NCBI GenBank assembly: GCA_963705835.1
Contig: CAVPLC010000046.1
Span: 1-64,000, forward strand
Source: Palsa-504 sp963705835
GTDB lineage: Bacteria > Actinomycetota > Actinomycetes > Streptosporangiales > Streptosporangiaceae
Length of the DNA: 64,000 bases
Reading direction: 5' to 3'
The notes under the pieces are model-generated. The model was not told the origin of the DNA. It was given only the letters and a program-made list of their open reading frames with translations, and made no database searches. Below are positions 8,459-17,943 of the stretch, piece after piece; position 1 is the stretch's first letter, and each line of letters opens with the position of its first letter. The position numbers and the translations under genes were made by a program.

Positions 8459-9697
8459 TCAATCGGTGAGCTTGCGGGTCACGGTGTCGGCGAGCAGGCG
8501 GCCGCGGGTGGTGAGCACGACCCGGCCGCGGGCGTAAGCCTCCGCGCTGGCCAGCCCTTCGGCCACGACGGCAGGCACGTTCGCCTGGCCGGCCGGGCCG
8601 AGCACCGCGACCGGGCACCCCTCGGCCAGGCGGACCAGCAGCATGACCCGCTCGAGCTGCCGCTCGGCCTCGGCCAGCACCTCCCTGGCCTGGCCGGGGC
8701 TGACCCCCGCGCCGATCCGGTCCCCGTAGGCGGCCGGATGCCGCACGTTCCACCAGCGGGTCCCGCCGACGTGGCTGTGTGCCCCCGGCCCGATCCCCCA
8801 CCAGTCGCCGCCGGTCCAGTACAGCATGTTGTGCGCGCACCTGGAGGCCGGGCCTGCCGCCCAGTTGGAGATCTCGTACCAGCCCAGGCCCGCGGCGGTG
8901 AGCACCTCGTCGGCCACGAGGTAGCGGTCGGCCAGCACGTCGTCGTCCGGCGCGGCCAGCTCACCGCGCCGCACGCGGGCCGCCAGCCGCGTCCCCGCCT
9001 CCACGGTGAGCGCGTACGCGGAGATGTGATCGGGCCCGGCGGCGACGGCGGCGTCCAGCGAGTGCCGCCAGTCCGCCTCGGTCTCCCCCGGCGTCCCGTA
9101 GATCAGGTCCAGGCTGACGTGGTCGAACCCGGCCGCGCGCGCCCACGCGGCGCAGCGCGCCGGACGCCCTGGCTGGTGCGCCCGGTCCAGGACGGCGAGC
9201 ACGCCGGGCACCACGCTTTGCATTCCGAACGAAACCCGGTTCACGCCCTGGGCCCGCAGCTCGCTCAGGGTGGCCGCGTCGACGCTTTCCGGGTTGGCCT
9301 CGGCGGTCACTTCGGCCCCCGGGGCCAGGCCGAACCGGGCGTCGATGGCCCGCAGGATGGCGCCGAACGCGGCCGGGGGCATCAGGGTCGGGGTGCCGCC
9401 GCCGAAGAACACCGTGCTGACCGGGATGTCGGCCTGGCCCAGCACGGAGCGGGCGAAGGCGATCTCGGCGATCGCCAGGCCGGGGTAGGTGTCCAGCGAC
9501 ACCCTGGCGTGGCCGGCCGGTCCCCCGCCGAGTTCGGCGGCGGTGTAGGTGTTGAAGTCGCAGTACCCGCAGCGGGTGGTGCAGAACGGCACGTGCACGT
9601 AGATCCCGAACGGCCGGCCGCCCAGCCCGGCCAGCGCGCGGTCCGGCAGCGTGCCATCGGCGGGGACGGGTTCGCCGTCGGGGAGGGCACCGGGCAT
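8459..9697 (-). CDS. hemW: Radical SAM heme chaperone HemW
   Basis: A coproporphyrinogen-dehydrogenase-like radical SAM protein, now regarded as a heme chaperone for respiratory enzymes. The cluster motif CTTRCGYC gives Cys39, Cys43 and Cys46, followed by the HemW-type next residue pattern CDF. FFGGGTPT and ANPESVDAATL belong to the radical-SAM barrel, and the C-terminal HemW domain follows. The 412-residue length is normal. hemW beside hrcA and lepA is the standard actinobacterial order. Confidence 0.92.
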   Translation of the reverse strand: MPGALPDGEPVPADGTLPDRALAGLGGRPFGIYVHVPFCTTRCGYCDFNTYTAAELGGGPAGHARVSLDTYPGLAIAEIAFARSVLGQADIPVSTVFFGGGTPTLMPPAAFGAILRAIDARFGLAPGAEVTAEANPESVDAATLSELRAQGVNRVSFGMQSVVPGVLAVLDRAHQPGRPARCAAWARAAGFDHVSLDLIYGTPGETEADWRHSLDAAVAAGPDHISAYALTVEAGTRLAARVRRGELAAPDDDVLADRYLVADEVLTAAGLGWYEISNWAAGPASRCAHNMLYWTGGDWWGIGPGAHSHVGGTRWWNVRHPAAYGDRIGAGVSPGQAREVLAEAERQLERVMLLVRLAEGCPVAVLGPAGQANVPAVVAEGLASAEAYARGRVVLTTRGRLLADTVTRKLTD

Positions 9698-9805
9698 GCC
9701 GTCACGCTACCTCGATATGAGGGATGCCAGATTGTCCTGGTGCGCGCTTAGACTGGAAGGAGTCGCGGGACGATAACAGTCGGGTCGCGTTCACGGGAGG
9801 CATTG

Positions 9806-10474
9806 GTGGCAGACAACCAGTCGCAGTGGCCGGCCCAGTACCCGCGGTACAGTCCGCCGGACGGCTCGGTCCCCCCGAACGGCCCGCAGGTCCCGGCGAC
9901 TGGCTACCAGGTACCGCCTGCCGGTTATCAGGGGCCGGCTCACCCCTACCAGGCGCCGCCCGGCTATCCGGCCGGTTACCAGGTCCGGATGCATCCCTCC
10001 ATGCGCGCGGCCACGGCGGACCGCGAGCGTGCCGTCGACGTGCTCAAGGCGGGCTTCGCCGAGGGCCGACTCACCCAGGACGAGTACAACGACCGGATGG
10101 GACGGGCCTACGCCTCCCGCACGTACGGCGAACTGGCGGCGCTGACGGCCGACTTGCCGGCCGGCCCGCTGCCGGTCTGGCCGGCCGCCGCCTACCAGCA
10201 GCCGACCGGGACCAACTCGATGGCCATCGCGTCGCTCGCGCTGGGCGTGGCCGAGTTCTTCACCGTCGGGCTGACCGCCGTCCCGGCGGTCATCTGCGGT
10301 CACGTCGCCCGGCGCCAGATGCGCGAGACGGCGGAGCACGGTGAAGGGCTGGCCACCGGCGGGCTGGTGCTCGGCTACATGGCGATCATCTTCTGGTCGG
10401 TGATCCTGGCGGGCTTGCTGGTGTTCTCGGTCGCGCACACCGGCGGCGGCCCGGTTTCCACCCCCGGCGGCTGA
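9806..10474 (+). CDS. DUF1707-DUF4190 membrane protein
   Basis: 222 residues. The Pro/Tyr/Gln-rich N-terminus (about 70 residues) is disordered. It is followed by a DUF1707 domain (TADRERAVDVLKAGFAEGRL, then YNDRMGRAYASRTYGELAALTADL). A DUF4190-like region with two membrane helices comes last (SMAIASLALGVAEFF; GLVLGYMAIIFWSVI). The GTG at 9806 follows GGGAGG; the TTG at 9803 is too close. Function is unknown; the domain pair is common in actinomycetes. A second DUF1707 gene lies 1.9 kb downstream. Confidence 0.8.
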   Translation: MADNQSQWPAQYPRYSPPDGSVPPNGPQVPATGYQVPPAGYQGPAHPYQAPPGYPAGYQVRMHPSMRAATADRERAVDVLKAGFAEGRLTQDEYNDRMGRAYASRTYGELAALTADLPAGPLPVWPAAAYQQPTGTNSMAIASLALGVAEFFTVGLTAVPAVICGHVARRQMRETAEHGEGLATGGLVLGYMAIIFWSVILAGLLVFSVAHTGGGPVSTPGG

Positions 10475-10674
10475 GCCATCCTCAGCTTCCGCTGTAAAGG
10501 CTCTGAGCTGCGGATACACGCTGGCTGAGGTCTTGTCGGGGTTAAGGTAACTACTCCTGAACGTCTGAAGTCAACCCGCCGGAAGGCGATTCTGACCCCG
10601 ATATGATCGTGGGGTCGACAGCAGCTCCTGTGCGTGCGGGCGGTCACCCACGGGGAACAGTGAGGAGCAGGACC

Positions 10675-12325
10675 ATGTCCGCGTACTACGCAACACCCGG
10701 GGACGTACCGTCGGTAGCCACGGAGCAGGAACAGCTCGCTCCGGTGCTGGTCGCGTTCGCGGGTCCGGCGACGCAGGCCAGGCTCACCGTCGCGTTCCGG
10801 ATTATCCTGGCCATCCCGCAGTTCATCGTGGTGTGGGCGCTGACCATCGCCGCCGAGGTGCTCGTGATCATCGGCTGGTTCGCCGCCTTGTTCACCGGCC
10901 GGCTCCCGGGCTTCGTGGCCGACTTCCTTTCCGGTTTCCTGCGCTGGCAGACCCGGGTGTTCGGGTACGCCATTCTGCTCACCGACGTGTACCCGCCGTT
11001 CAGCCTGGAGGACGCGGATTACCCGATCCGGGTCGCGGTGCGGCCGGGGCGGCTGAACCGGCTCGCGGTGCTGTTCAGGATCTTCTTGCTGCTTCCCGCG
11101 GGGGTCGTCCAGGCCGTGGTGGCCTACGGCGCGTTCACCATCGTGCAGTTCGTGAGCTGGCTGATCGTGCTGATCTCGGGGCAGATGCCCGACGCGCTGT
11201 ACCAGGCCCTGGCTGCTGCGCTGCGGTACCAGACGAGGGTCTCGGGGTTCATGTTCATGCTGACGAGCACGTACCCGGGCGGGCTGTACGGGGATCCCGC
11301 GATGGCCGGGGCGCCCGGGTTCGAGGCGGGGTACGGGGCGCCCGGGGCTCCTGGGTATGCGGTGCAGCCGGAGGGTGGGGCGCAGCCGGAGGCCGGGACG
11401 CTACCTGAGGGCGGGACGCAGCCGGAGGCCGGGACGCTAGCTGAGGGCGGGACGCAGCCGGAGGGCGAGCCGGGCGCACAGGCCGGGTTCGGCGCGCAGG
11501 CGGGGCCCGGAGATCAGGGCGGATCCGGGACGCAGCCGATATACAGCGACCAGCCGGAGTCCGGACAGCAGCCGGGGTATGCGCAGCCGGGGTACGAGGC
11601 GCAGCCGGGGTACGGGGCTTACGAGGGCCAGCCGGGGTACGGCGCGTACGCGGGGCAGCCGGGATACGCCGGGCAGCCGGGGTACGAGGCGTACGCGGGT
11701 CAGCCGGGGTCGGGCATACGCGGGTCAGCCGGGGTACGAGGCGTACGCGGGTCAGCCGGGGTATGCGGGTCAGCCGGGGTATGCGGGGGTGCCTGGGGGC
11801 GTGTACGGGGCGTCCGCGGCGATGGCGCCGTGGCTGCTCATCCTGTCCGCGGCCGCCAAGCGGCTGATCACCATGTTCATCGTGCTCGGCGTGCTGTTCG
11901 CGGCCGGAGGGAGCGTGTTCCAAATCGCCGTCACCAGCAACGTCGTCACCGCGGCCGAGGCCAGCCGCCAGGTGCAGACGGACGTCACCCCGGTCAGCAC
12001 CGCGATCAACAACTACTCGACGAACGCGAACGCGTGCGGCAACAGCCTGCCCTGCGTCACCGCGCTGGACCGCCGGGTCGCCGCCACCCTCAACACGTTC
12101 GCATCCCAGGTCCGCGGCATCGCGATGCCGAACGCACAGGCCAGCACGGCGGCCTCCACTCTCGCCACGTCGGTCACGCACGTGGCGAACATATTCTCCA
12201 GCCTGGCCGCGGCCACCTCGCCCAACCAGTACGTGAACATCGCCAACGCTTCCGGTCTGCAGCAGGCCGTTGACCAGATGAATCAGGACTACATCAACCT
12301 CGGGAACACGCTGACCAACTCCTGA
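10675..12325 (+). CDS. DUF4389 membrane protein with Gln/Pro/Gly/Tyr repeats, frameshifted
   Basis: The N-terminal 200 residues are DUF4389: two repeats of paired membrane helices, each ending in a conserved motif (FLRWQTRVFGYAILLTDVYPPF; LRYQTRVSGFMFMLTSTYP). A long low-complexity section follows, built of QPGYEAYAG and QPEGGTQ-like units. At about 11705-11720 the frame breaks inside the repeats; the next frame continues with the same repeat, a membrane helix (RLITMFIVLGVLFAAGG) and an extracellular alpha-helical domain ending at 12325. One base too many or two too few would restore a protein of about 550 residues. The start ATG at 10675 follows GTGAGGAGCAGG. Confidence 0.75.
11569..11803 (+). 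repeat. Imperfect tandem repeat inside the DUF4389 gene
   Basis: Repeated GGGTACGAGGCG, TACGCGGGTCAGCC and GGGTATGCGGGTCAGCC blocks of 12-27 bases encode QPGY, EAYAG and AGQPGY units. The apparent frameshift of the gene lies within it. Slippage, assembly error or phase variation are all possible here. Confidence 0.75.
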
Positions 12326-12410
12326 CCGGCCGCCGCGCCGTAACAACATTGGCACTTCTGAGCGGCCCGGAACGTCTTACACTCAAGGAAGGCGTCCCCG
12401 GGAGGGTCAC

Positions 12411-12917
12411 GTGGCATACGGTCCAGCTCAGGCATACCCGCCGCAGCCTGGCGTGCCCGAAGGCTCCGGAGCTCTGGTGCCCGCGATCAACCCCGCCTGG
12501 CTGGCGGCCAGCGCGGATCGCGAGCGGGCCGTGGGCGTGCTGCGCGCGGGGTTCGCCGAGGGGCGGCTCAGCCAGGACGAGCTCGACGACCGGGTGGCGC
12601 AGGCCTACGCGGCGCGCACCTACGGGCAGTTGTGGGCGCTGACCGCGGACCTGCCGGCCGGGGCGCTGCCGTATCCGCAGTTCATGCCCGCAGTGCCGTA
12701 CTCTCAGGGGCCGGACGCGATGATGCCCCCCGGCGCCGCGCCGGAGGTCAACTGGCGGTCCGCGGCCACCCTGGTCATCACGGCCCTGGTCATCTTCACG
12801 CTGGCCGCGATGATCACCGCCCTGGTCACCGCGCATACCCAGACGGTGGTCATCACGCCGTTCCAGCACGTGAACCTGGCCCCTTACATCACGTACCAAA
12901 CCGGGCCCCAGGGCTAG
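12411..12917 (+). CDS. DUF1707 membrane protein
   Basis: 168 residues. A Pro-rich N-terminus is followed by DUF1707 (SADRERAVGVLRAGFAEGRL, then DELDDRVAQAYAARTYGQLW) and one membrane helix (SAATLVITALVIFTLAAMI) with a short outer tail. The GTG at 12411 follows GGGAGGGTC. It is a paralogue of the 9806 gene, sharing the DUF1707 block but having one membrane helix instead of the DUF4190 pair. Function unknown. It converges on lepA. Confidence 0.8.
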   Translation: MAYGPAQAYPPQPGVPEGSGALVPAINPAWLAASADRERAVGVLRAGFAEGRLSQDELDDRVAQAYAARTYGQLWALTADLPAGALPYPQFMPAVPYSQGPDAMMPPGAAPEVNWRSAATLVITALVIFTLAAMITALVTAHTQTVVITPFQHVNLAPYITYQTGPQG

Positions 12918-12964
12918 GCCGGACGCACGCAGGCCGTACCGTTCGGAAAAAAGGTCTTTGGGTT

Positions 12965-14822
12965 TTACCGCGGTTTACGGTCTCCCGGCTGGGTGGACAG
13001 GGCGGCCACGAAGGCCTCCTGCGGGACGTCGACCCGGCCGATGGTCTTCATCCGCTTCTTGCCTTCCTTCTGCCTCTCCAGCAGCTTGCGCTTGCGCGTG
13101 ATGTCGCCGCCGTAGCACTTGGCCAGCACGTCCTTGCGCAGCGCGCGGATGTTCTCCCTGGCGATGATCCGGGCGCCGACGGCCGCCTGGATCGGCACCT
13201 CGAACTGCTGGCGCGGGATCAGTTCCTTCAGCTTGGCCGTCATGGCCAGGCCGTACTCGCGGGCCTCGTCGGCGTGCACGATCTGGCTGAACGCGTCGAC
13301 CGGCTGGCCCTGCAGCAGGATGTCCACCTTGACCAGGTCGGCCTGCTGCTCCCCGTCGGGTTCGTAGTCGAGCGACGCGTAGCCGCGGGTCCTGGACTTG
13401 AGCTGGTCGAAGAAGTCGAAGATGATCTCCGCCAGCGGCAGCGTGTAGCGGATCTCGACCCGGTCCGCGGACAGGTAGTCCATGCCGATCAGGGCACCGC
13501 GCCTGGACTGGCAGAGTTCCATGATCGTTCCGATGTAGTCGGCGGGAGAGATGACCGTGGCGCGCACGACGGGCTCGTATACACGGTCGATCTTGCCCTT
13601 GCCCGGTTCTGAGCCGCCCGGGAAGTCGCTGGGGTTGGTCACCCTGATCTCCTGGCCGGTATCCATCACGACGCGGTACACCGCGTTCGGGCTCGTCGAG
13701 ATGAGCGACAGGTCGAACTCGCGCTCCAGCCGCTCGCGGACGATCTCCATGTGCAGCAGGCCGAGGAACCCGCAGCGGAAGCCGAACCCGAGCGCGGTGC
13801 TCGTCTCGGGCTCGTAGACCAGCGCCGCGTCGTTCAGCCGCAGCTTGTCCAGGGCGTCGCGGAGGTCGGGGTAGTCGTCGCCGTCCACGCGGGTACAGGC
13901 CGGAGAAGACCATGGGCTTGGGGTGGTCGTAGCCGGCCAGCGGCTCCTTGGCGGGGTGCGCGGAGCTGGTCACGGTGTCGCCGACCCGGGCCTGGCGGAC
14001 GTCCTTGACCCCGGTGATCAGGTAGCCGACCTCGCCGGCGGCCAGGCCCTCGGACGGCGTGGGCTCCGGCGAGATGACCCCCACCTCGAGGGTCTCGTGC
14101 GCCGCGCCGGTGGACATCATCAGGGAGCGCTCTCTGCGTGACAGGCGGCCGTCGACGACCCGGACGTAGGTGACCACGCCGCGGTAGGTGTCGTAGATCG
14201 AGTCGAAGATCAGCGCGCGTGCCGGGGCGTCCGGGTTGCCCCGCGGGGCCGGGACCAGGCGGACGATCTCGTGCAGCAGGTGCTCGACGCCCTCACCGGT
14301 CTTGGCGCTGACCCTCAGGACCTCGCTGGGATCGACGCCGATGATGCCGGCGAGTTCGGCGGCGTAGCGGTCGGGCTGGGCGGCGGGCAGGTCGATCTTG
14401 TTCAGTACCGGGATGATCTTGAGGTCGGCGTCCAGGGCCAGGTACAGGTTGGCCAGCGTCTGCGCCTCGATGCCCTGCGCGGCGTCCACCAGCAGCACCG
14501 CGCCTTCGCAGGCGGCCAGGCTGCGGGAGACCTCGTAGCTGAAGTCGACGTGGCCGGGGGTGTCGATGAGGTTGAGGACGTGGCCGTTCCAGGGGAGCCG
14601 GACGGCCTGGCTCTTGATCGTGATGCCGCGCTCGCGCTCGATGTCCATCCGGTCCAGGTACTGCGCGCGCATCTGGCGTCCCTCGACCACGCCGGTGAGC
14701 TGGAGCATCCGGTCGGCCAGGGTCGACTTGCCGTGATCGATGTGAGCGATGATGCAGAAGTTCCTGATCACGGCCTGGTCGGTATGGGCAGGGGCAGGGC
14801 TGGTAGGGCTGGTTGGTGACAC
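12965..14822 (-). CDS. lepA: Elongation factor 4 (LepA), frameshifted
   Basis: LepA is the ribosomal back-translocase/biogenesis GTPase. The N-terminal frame has the G domain (AHIDHGKSTLADR, DTPGHVDFSYEV, NKIDLP) and domain II up to HPKPMVFSGLYP. At about 13888-13892 one extra base (CCGCGTGG where CCGGTGG or similar is expected) moves the reading to another frame. There DGDDYPDLRDAL and the rest, including the LepA-specific C-terminus (CYGGDITRKRKLLERQKEGK), are intact. A single-base sequencing error is the likeliest cause. I place the start at GTG 14822; an ATG at 14888 is possible. It is divergent from rpsT. Confidence 0.9.
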
Positions 14823-14841
14823 GCACGTCCGTTTCGGGTAT

Positions 14842-14865
14842 GCTCGCTTGCTCGCTTGCTCGCTT
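14842..14865. repeat. Three tandem copies of GCTCGCTT
   Basis: Three perfect 8-base units in a row just upstream of the chosen lepA start, followed by a partial AGCTCGC. If the longer LepA start at 14888 were used they would encode part of the N-terminus (EQASKRA), which is not conserved in LepA; this favours the downstream start. Confidence 0.8.
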
Positions 14866-15041
14866 AGCTCGCGGCCTGGGTGTTCCATGATCCCATGCCC
14901 GGCGGGGCGCCCCGGCCTGGCCGGCTGGGGCTGGCGGGCGTGCGGGCGCTGCGGGCTTGCGGCTCTCGGTTTGAGTGTAGGGCTTCGGCTCGGATAAGCT
15001 TCCTCGTCGCGTCACTCACCCACTTTGAAGGACTCCCACGC

Positions 15042-15311
15042 GTGGCCAACATAAAGTCTCAGATCAAGCGCAACAAGCAGAACGAGAAGGCGCGCCAGCG
15101 GAACAAGGCCGTCAAGTCCTCGCTGCGCACGTCCGTCCGCAAGTTCCGCGAGGCCGCCGACGGCGGGGACGCGGAGGCGGCCGAGACCGCGCTGCGCGCC
15201 GCCTGCCGCCAGCTCGACAAGGCCGCGAGCAAGGGCGTGATCCACATGAACCAGGCCGCGAACCGCAAGTCCGCCATCGCCAAGCGCTACGCCGAGCTCC
15301 AGCAGGCCTAA
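15042..15311 (+). CDS. rpsT: 30S ribosomal protein S20
   Basis: An 89-residue, very basic protein that binds 16S rRNA early in 30S assembly. The N-terminus ANIKSQIKRNKQNEKAR and the later motif KGVIHMNQAANRKSAIAKR are S20 hallmarks. The GTG at 15042 follows GAAGGA. rpsT between lepA and holA is conserved across actinomycetes. Codon use is strongly biased, as for a highly expressed gene. Confidence 0.97.
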   Translation: MANIKSQIKRNKQNEKARQRNKAVKSSLRTSVRKFREAADGGDAEAAETALRAACRQLDKAASKGVIHMNQAANRKSAIAKRYAELQQA

Positions 15312-15373
15312 CCCGTTTTCCCTTCCCGGGGAGGCTTTTGGCCGCGGAGGGCGGGCGGCTGCGGGGCGCGCGG

Positions 15374-16360
15374 CTACGTGGCGCGGGCGGCTACTATGCG
15401 GCGGATGGCGCGTTCTAGGGCGTAGGCGGCGCTGGTGGCCTCGCCTTTGACTTGGGCGTCGGCTTCGGCTACGGCGTGCAGGGCGCGGGCGATGCCGTCT
15501 TGGTCCCAGCCGCGTAGCTGCTGGCGGACGCGGTCGATCTTCCAGGGCGGGGCGCCGACCTCGGCGGCGAGGGCGGCGGCGTTCTTGTTGCGGGGCGCGG
15601 TCGCGACGCGGCCGAGCAGGCGGACCCCCTGGGCGAGCGCGCTGCAGATCAGCACGGGCGAGACGCCGATGGCCAGGGCCCAGCGGAGCTGCTCCAGAGA
15701 CTGCGCGAGGTGCCCCTCCACGGCGCGGTCGGCCACGGTGAACCCGGTGGCCTCGGCGCGGCCTCGGTAGTACGTGGCCACCACGGCCTCGTCCACGCGG
15801 TCGGTTCCGGGGTCGGCGTCGGCGGCGAGCTGGTCGCAGGCGGCGGCGAGCTCACGCAGGTCCGAGCCGACCGCGTCCAGCAGCGCGCGGGCAGCCGCAT
15901 CGTCGGCACGCTTGCCCGCCCGGCGGAACTCGCCGCGCACGAAATCCAGGCGCTCGGCGAACCTGGTGACCTTCGGGTATTCGATCACCCGCGCTCCGGC
16001 GGCCTTGACGCTGGCCAGCAGCTCCTTTCCCTTCGCGCCGCCCGCATGGATCAAGATGAGGGACACGTCTGGCGCCGGGTGGGCCGCGTAGGTGACCAGT
16101 TCGGCGGCCACCTCCTTGGCCGTGTTCTGCGCGGACCGCAGCACCAGCACGCAGCCGCCGCCGAACAGCGACGGCGAGGTCAGCGCGTCCAGCTCGCCCG
16201 GGCCGAGCGTGGCCGCGTCGAGGTCGTGGACGTCCCCGGGCTGCCCTGCAGCCTGGCTGGCGGTCACCAGGTTTCTTACCGCGCGGTCGATGAGGAACTC
16301 CTCCTCGCCCACGATGATCGTGACCGGGGCGACCTCGACGGCAGGGGGGTGTACGGCCAT
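15374..16360 (-). CDS. holA: DNA polymerase III subunit delta
   Basis: The delta subunit opens the sliding clamp within the clamp loader. The 328 residues have the typical start (VTIIVGEEEFLIDRAV), an AAA+-like domain without functional Walker A, the VIEYPKV and ERLDFVRGEFRRAG segments, and an all-helical C-terminus ending AYALERAIRRIV. It converges on rpsT. In many actinomycetes comEC follows on this side; here hutI does, suggesting a local rearrangement. Confidence 0.9.
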   Translation of the reverse strand: MAVHPPAVEVAPVTIIVGEEEFLIDRAVRNLVTASQAAGQPGDVHDLDAATLGPGELDALTSPSLFGGGCVLVLRSAQNTAKEVAAELVTYAAHPAPDVSLILIHAGGAKGKELLASVKAAGARVIEYPKVTRFAERLDFVRGEFRRAGKRADDAAARALLDAVGSDLRELAAACDQLAADADPGTDRVDEAVVATYYRGRAEATGFTVADRAVEGHLAQSLEQLRWALAIGVSPVLICSALAQGVRLLGRVATAPRNKNAAALAAEVGAPPWKIDRVRQQLRGWDQDGIARALHAVAEADAQVKGEATSAAYALERAIRRIVAARAT

Positions 16361-16412
16361 GACGGCAGCATGCCACGCCGGCGGTCTCGGTGCCGAACCG
16401 ACGCCGAAGCCG

Positions 16413-17624
16413 CTACGTAGAGACCGGCTCGCCGCCGAGCCAGACGCGGCGAGGGACCAGGCCGAACGACCAGACGAACGCGCCCTCGTGGTCGGCCTCC
16501 CACAGCACCATGTCGGCGAGCCTGCCGCGCACCATCGCGCCGCGGTCGGGCGCGCGCAGCGCGTGCGCGCCGCCGATCGTCGCCGCGCGGAGCGCCTCGT
16601 CCACGCTCATCCCGAAGTAGGAGATGGCCAGCGAGATGACCAGCGCCATCGAGGTGATCCCGTTGCGGCCCGGGGTGTGATTGGAGCCGAGCGCGACGGC
16701 GACGCCCTTGTCGAGCAGGCCCCTGACGGGCGGCCTGGCGTTGTTCTGCAGGGCGGTGCCGGGGCACACCACGGCGGCCACGCCGGCCCGCGCGAGCGCG
16801 GCCACGTCCTCGTCGGTGGCCTCGTGCAGCATGTCGGCGGACGCGCAGCCCATCTCGGCGGCCAGCAGCGCGGCGCCGGTGCGCGAGTCGCCGCAGGCGT
16901 GGACCCGCGGCAGCAGGCCCGACCGGCGGCCCGCGGACAGGATCCAGCGGGCCTCGTCCTCGGAGAACCCGTCTTCCTCGCAGTACACGTCCACGCTGTC
17001 CGCGCCGACCGCGGCGGCGTCCGCGCACCACGAGCCCACCGCGTCGATGTAGTCCGTGCGCCGGCCGAAGAACTCCGGCGGGACCGCGTGCGCGGCCAGG
17101 AACGTCACGTGCACCCGCGGCATGCCGGGCTCGCCCTCGAGCCCGCGGAGCATGCGGACGTCGGCCAGCTCGCCGTCCCTGGTCAGGTGGTAGCCGGTCT
17201 TGGCCTCGATGGTGGTCGTCCCCGACCGCAGCCAGCGGCCCATCCGCTCCCGCACCCCGTTGCACAAGGTCCACGGGTCGGTGCCGCGGGTGACGGTGAC
17301 CGTCGAGGACACGCCGCCGCCGGCCTGGTTGATCTCACGGGGCGAGGAGCCGTTGGAGCGCATGGCCAGCTCGGCCCAGCGGTTCCCGGCGTACACCGGG
17401 TGGGTGTGCGCGTCGATCAGCCCGGGAGTGACCAGGCCGCCGCCCAGGTTCTCGACGTGATCCACGTCCACGATGTCGTCGACGATGCCCGGGATGCGCC
17501 GGGGAAGCTCGGCGGCGGGCCCGACCCAGGCGATCCGCTCGTCGCTGGTCACGATCGCGGCGTTGGACAGAATCTCGGATCCCGTCCACAGGCGGCCGAT
17601 GTTGGTCAGCAGGCGTACAGTCAC
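16413..17624 (-). CDS. hutI: Imidazolonepropionase
   Basis: HutI hydrolyses 4-imidazolone-5-propanoate to N-formimino-L-glutamate in histidine degradation. It is an amidohydrolase: the metal motif is DAHTHPVYAGNR, the domain has EAKTGYHL, FLAAHAVPPEF and HACGDSRTG, and ALGSNHTPG holds the late metal/active-site Asx-His pattern. The 403-residue length is normal. GTG 17624 follows a run of G. No other hut genes are in the window. In the last motif most HutI proteins have D(F/Y)NPG; here it is SNHTPG, so activity deserves a check. Confidence 0.85.
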   Translation of the reverse strand: MTVRLLTNIGRLWTGSEILSNAAIVTSDERIAWVGPAAELPRRIPGIVDDIVDVDHVENLGGGLVTPGLIDAHTHPVYAGNRWAELAMRSNGSSPREINQAGGGVSSTVTVTRGTDPWTLCNGVRERMGRWLRSGTTTIEAKTGYHLTRDGELADVRMLRGLEGEPGMPRVHVTFLAAHAVPPEFFGRRTDYIDAVGSWCADAAAVGADSVDVYCEEDGFSEDEARWILSAGRRSGLLPRVHACGDSRTGAALLAAEMGCASADMLHEATDEDVAALARAGVAAVVCPGTALQNNARPPVRGLLDKGVAVALGSNHTPGRNGITSMALVISLAISYFGMSVDEALRAATIGGAHALRAPDRGAMVRGRLADMVLWEADHEGAFVWSFGLVPRRVWLGGEPVST

Positions 17625-17660
17625 CGGCGATCCCCCCCGGGACCGGTGATCTCATACGCC

Positions 17661-17885
17661 ATGAGCGATCACCTGCCATGCCTCGCGCGCGCCGGGGACA
17701 CCGGCGGGCACTGGACGAGCTTGGCTTGCGCACACACGATGGGCGAGGGTGCTGGTTACGCCGGGCCGTGCGGGTGCGGTCACCAACATATCGATCCAGA
17801 CACGCTATTGCACCGCCGCCATCGCAGACAAGCCTTTCGGAAAAATGCAGAACCCTTTCGGCGGTTCGCGTTTCGGCATCCTTAG
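17661..17885 (+). CDS. Possible small Cys/His-rich protein
   Basis: A 74-codon frame divergent from hutI. The middle has a clustered Cys/His pattern (CLA, CAH, CGCGHQHID) that could bind a metal, and the end is basic. There is no good ribosome binding site before the ATG at 17661, and the frame lies in the otherwise empty stretch between hutI and hflX, so it may be chance. Confidence 0.22.
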   Translation: MSDHLPCLARAGDTGGHWTSLACAHTMGEGAGYAGPCGCGHQHIDPDTLLHRRHRRQAFRKNAEPFRRFAFRHP

Positions 17886-17943
17886 TCAACGCCGAAAAAC
17901 TCGCCAAACGTGACCACTATCACGTTCCACTGGACAGTATCGT

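Noticed and set aside
16092..17885. 597-codon plus-strand ORF over holA/hutI
   Set aside because: Shadow of holA and hutI; only its last 74 codons lie in free space and are listed separately with low confidence.
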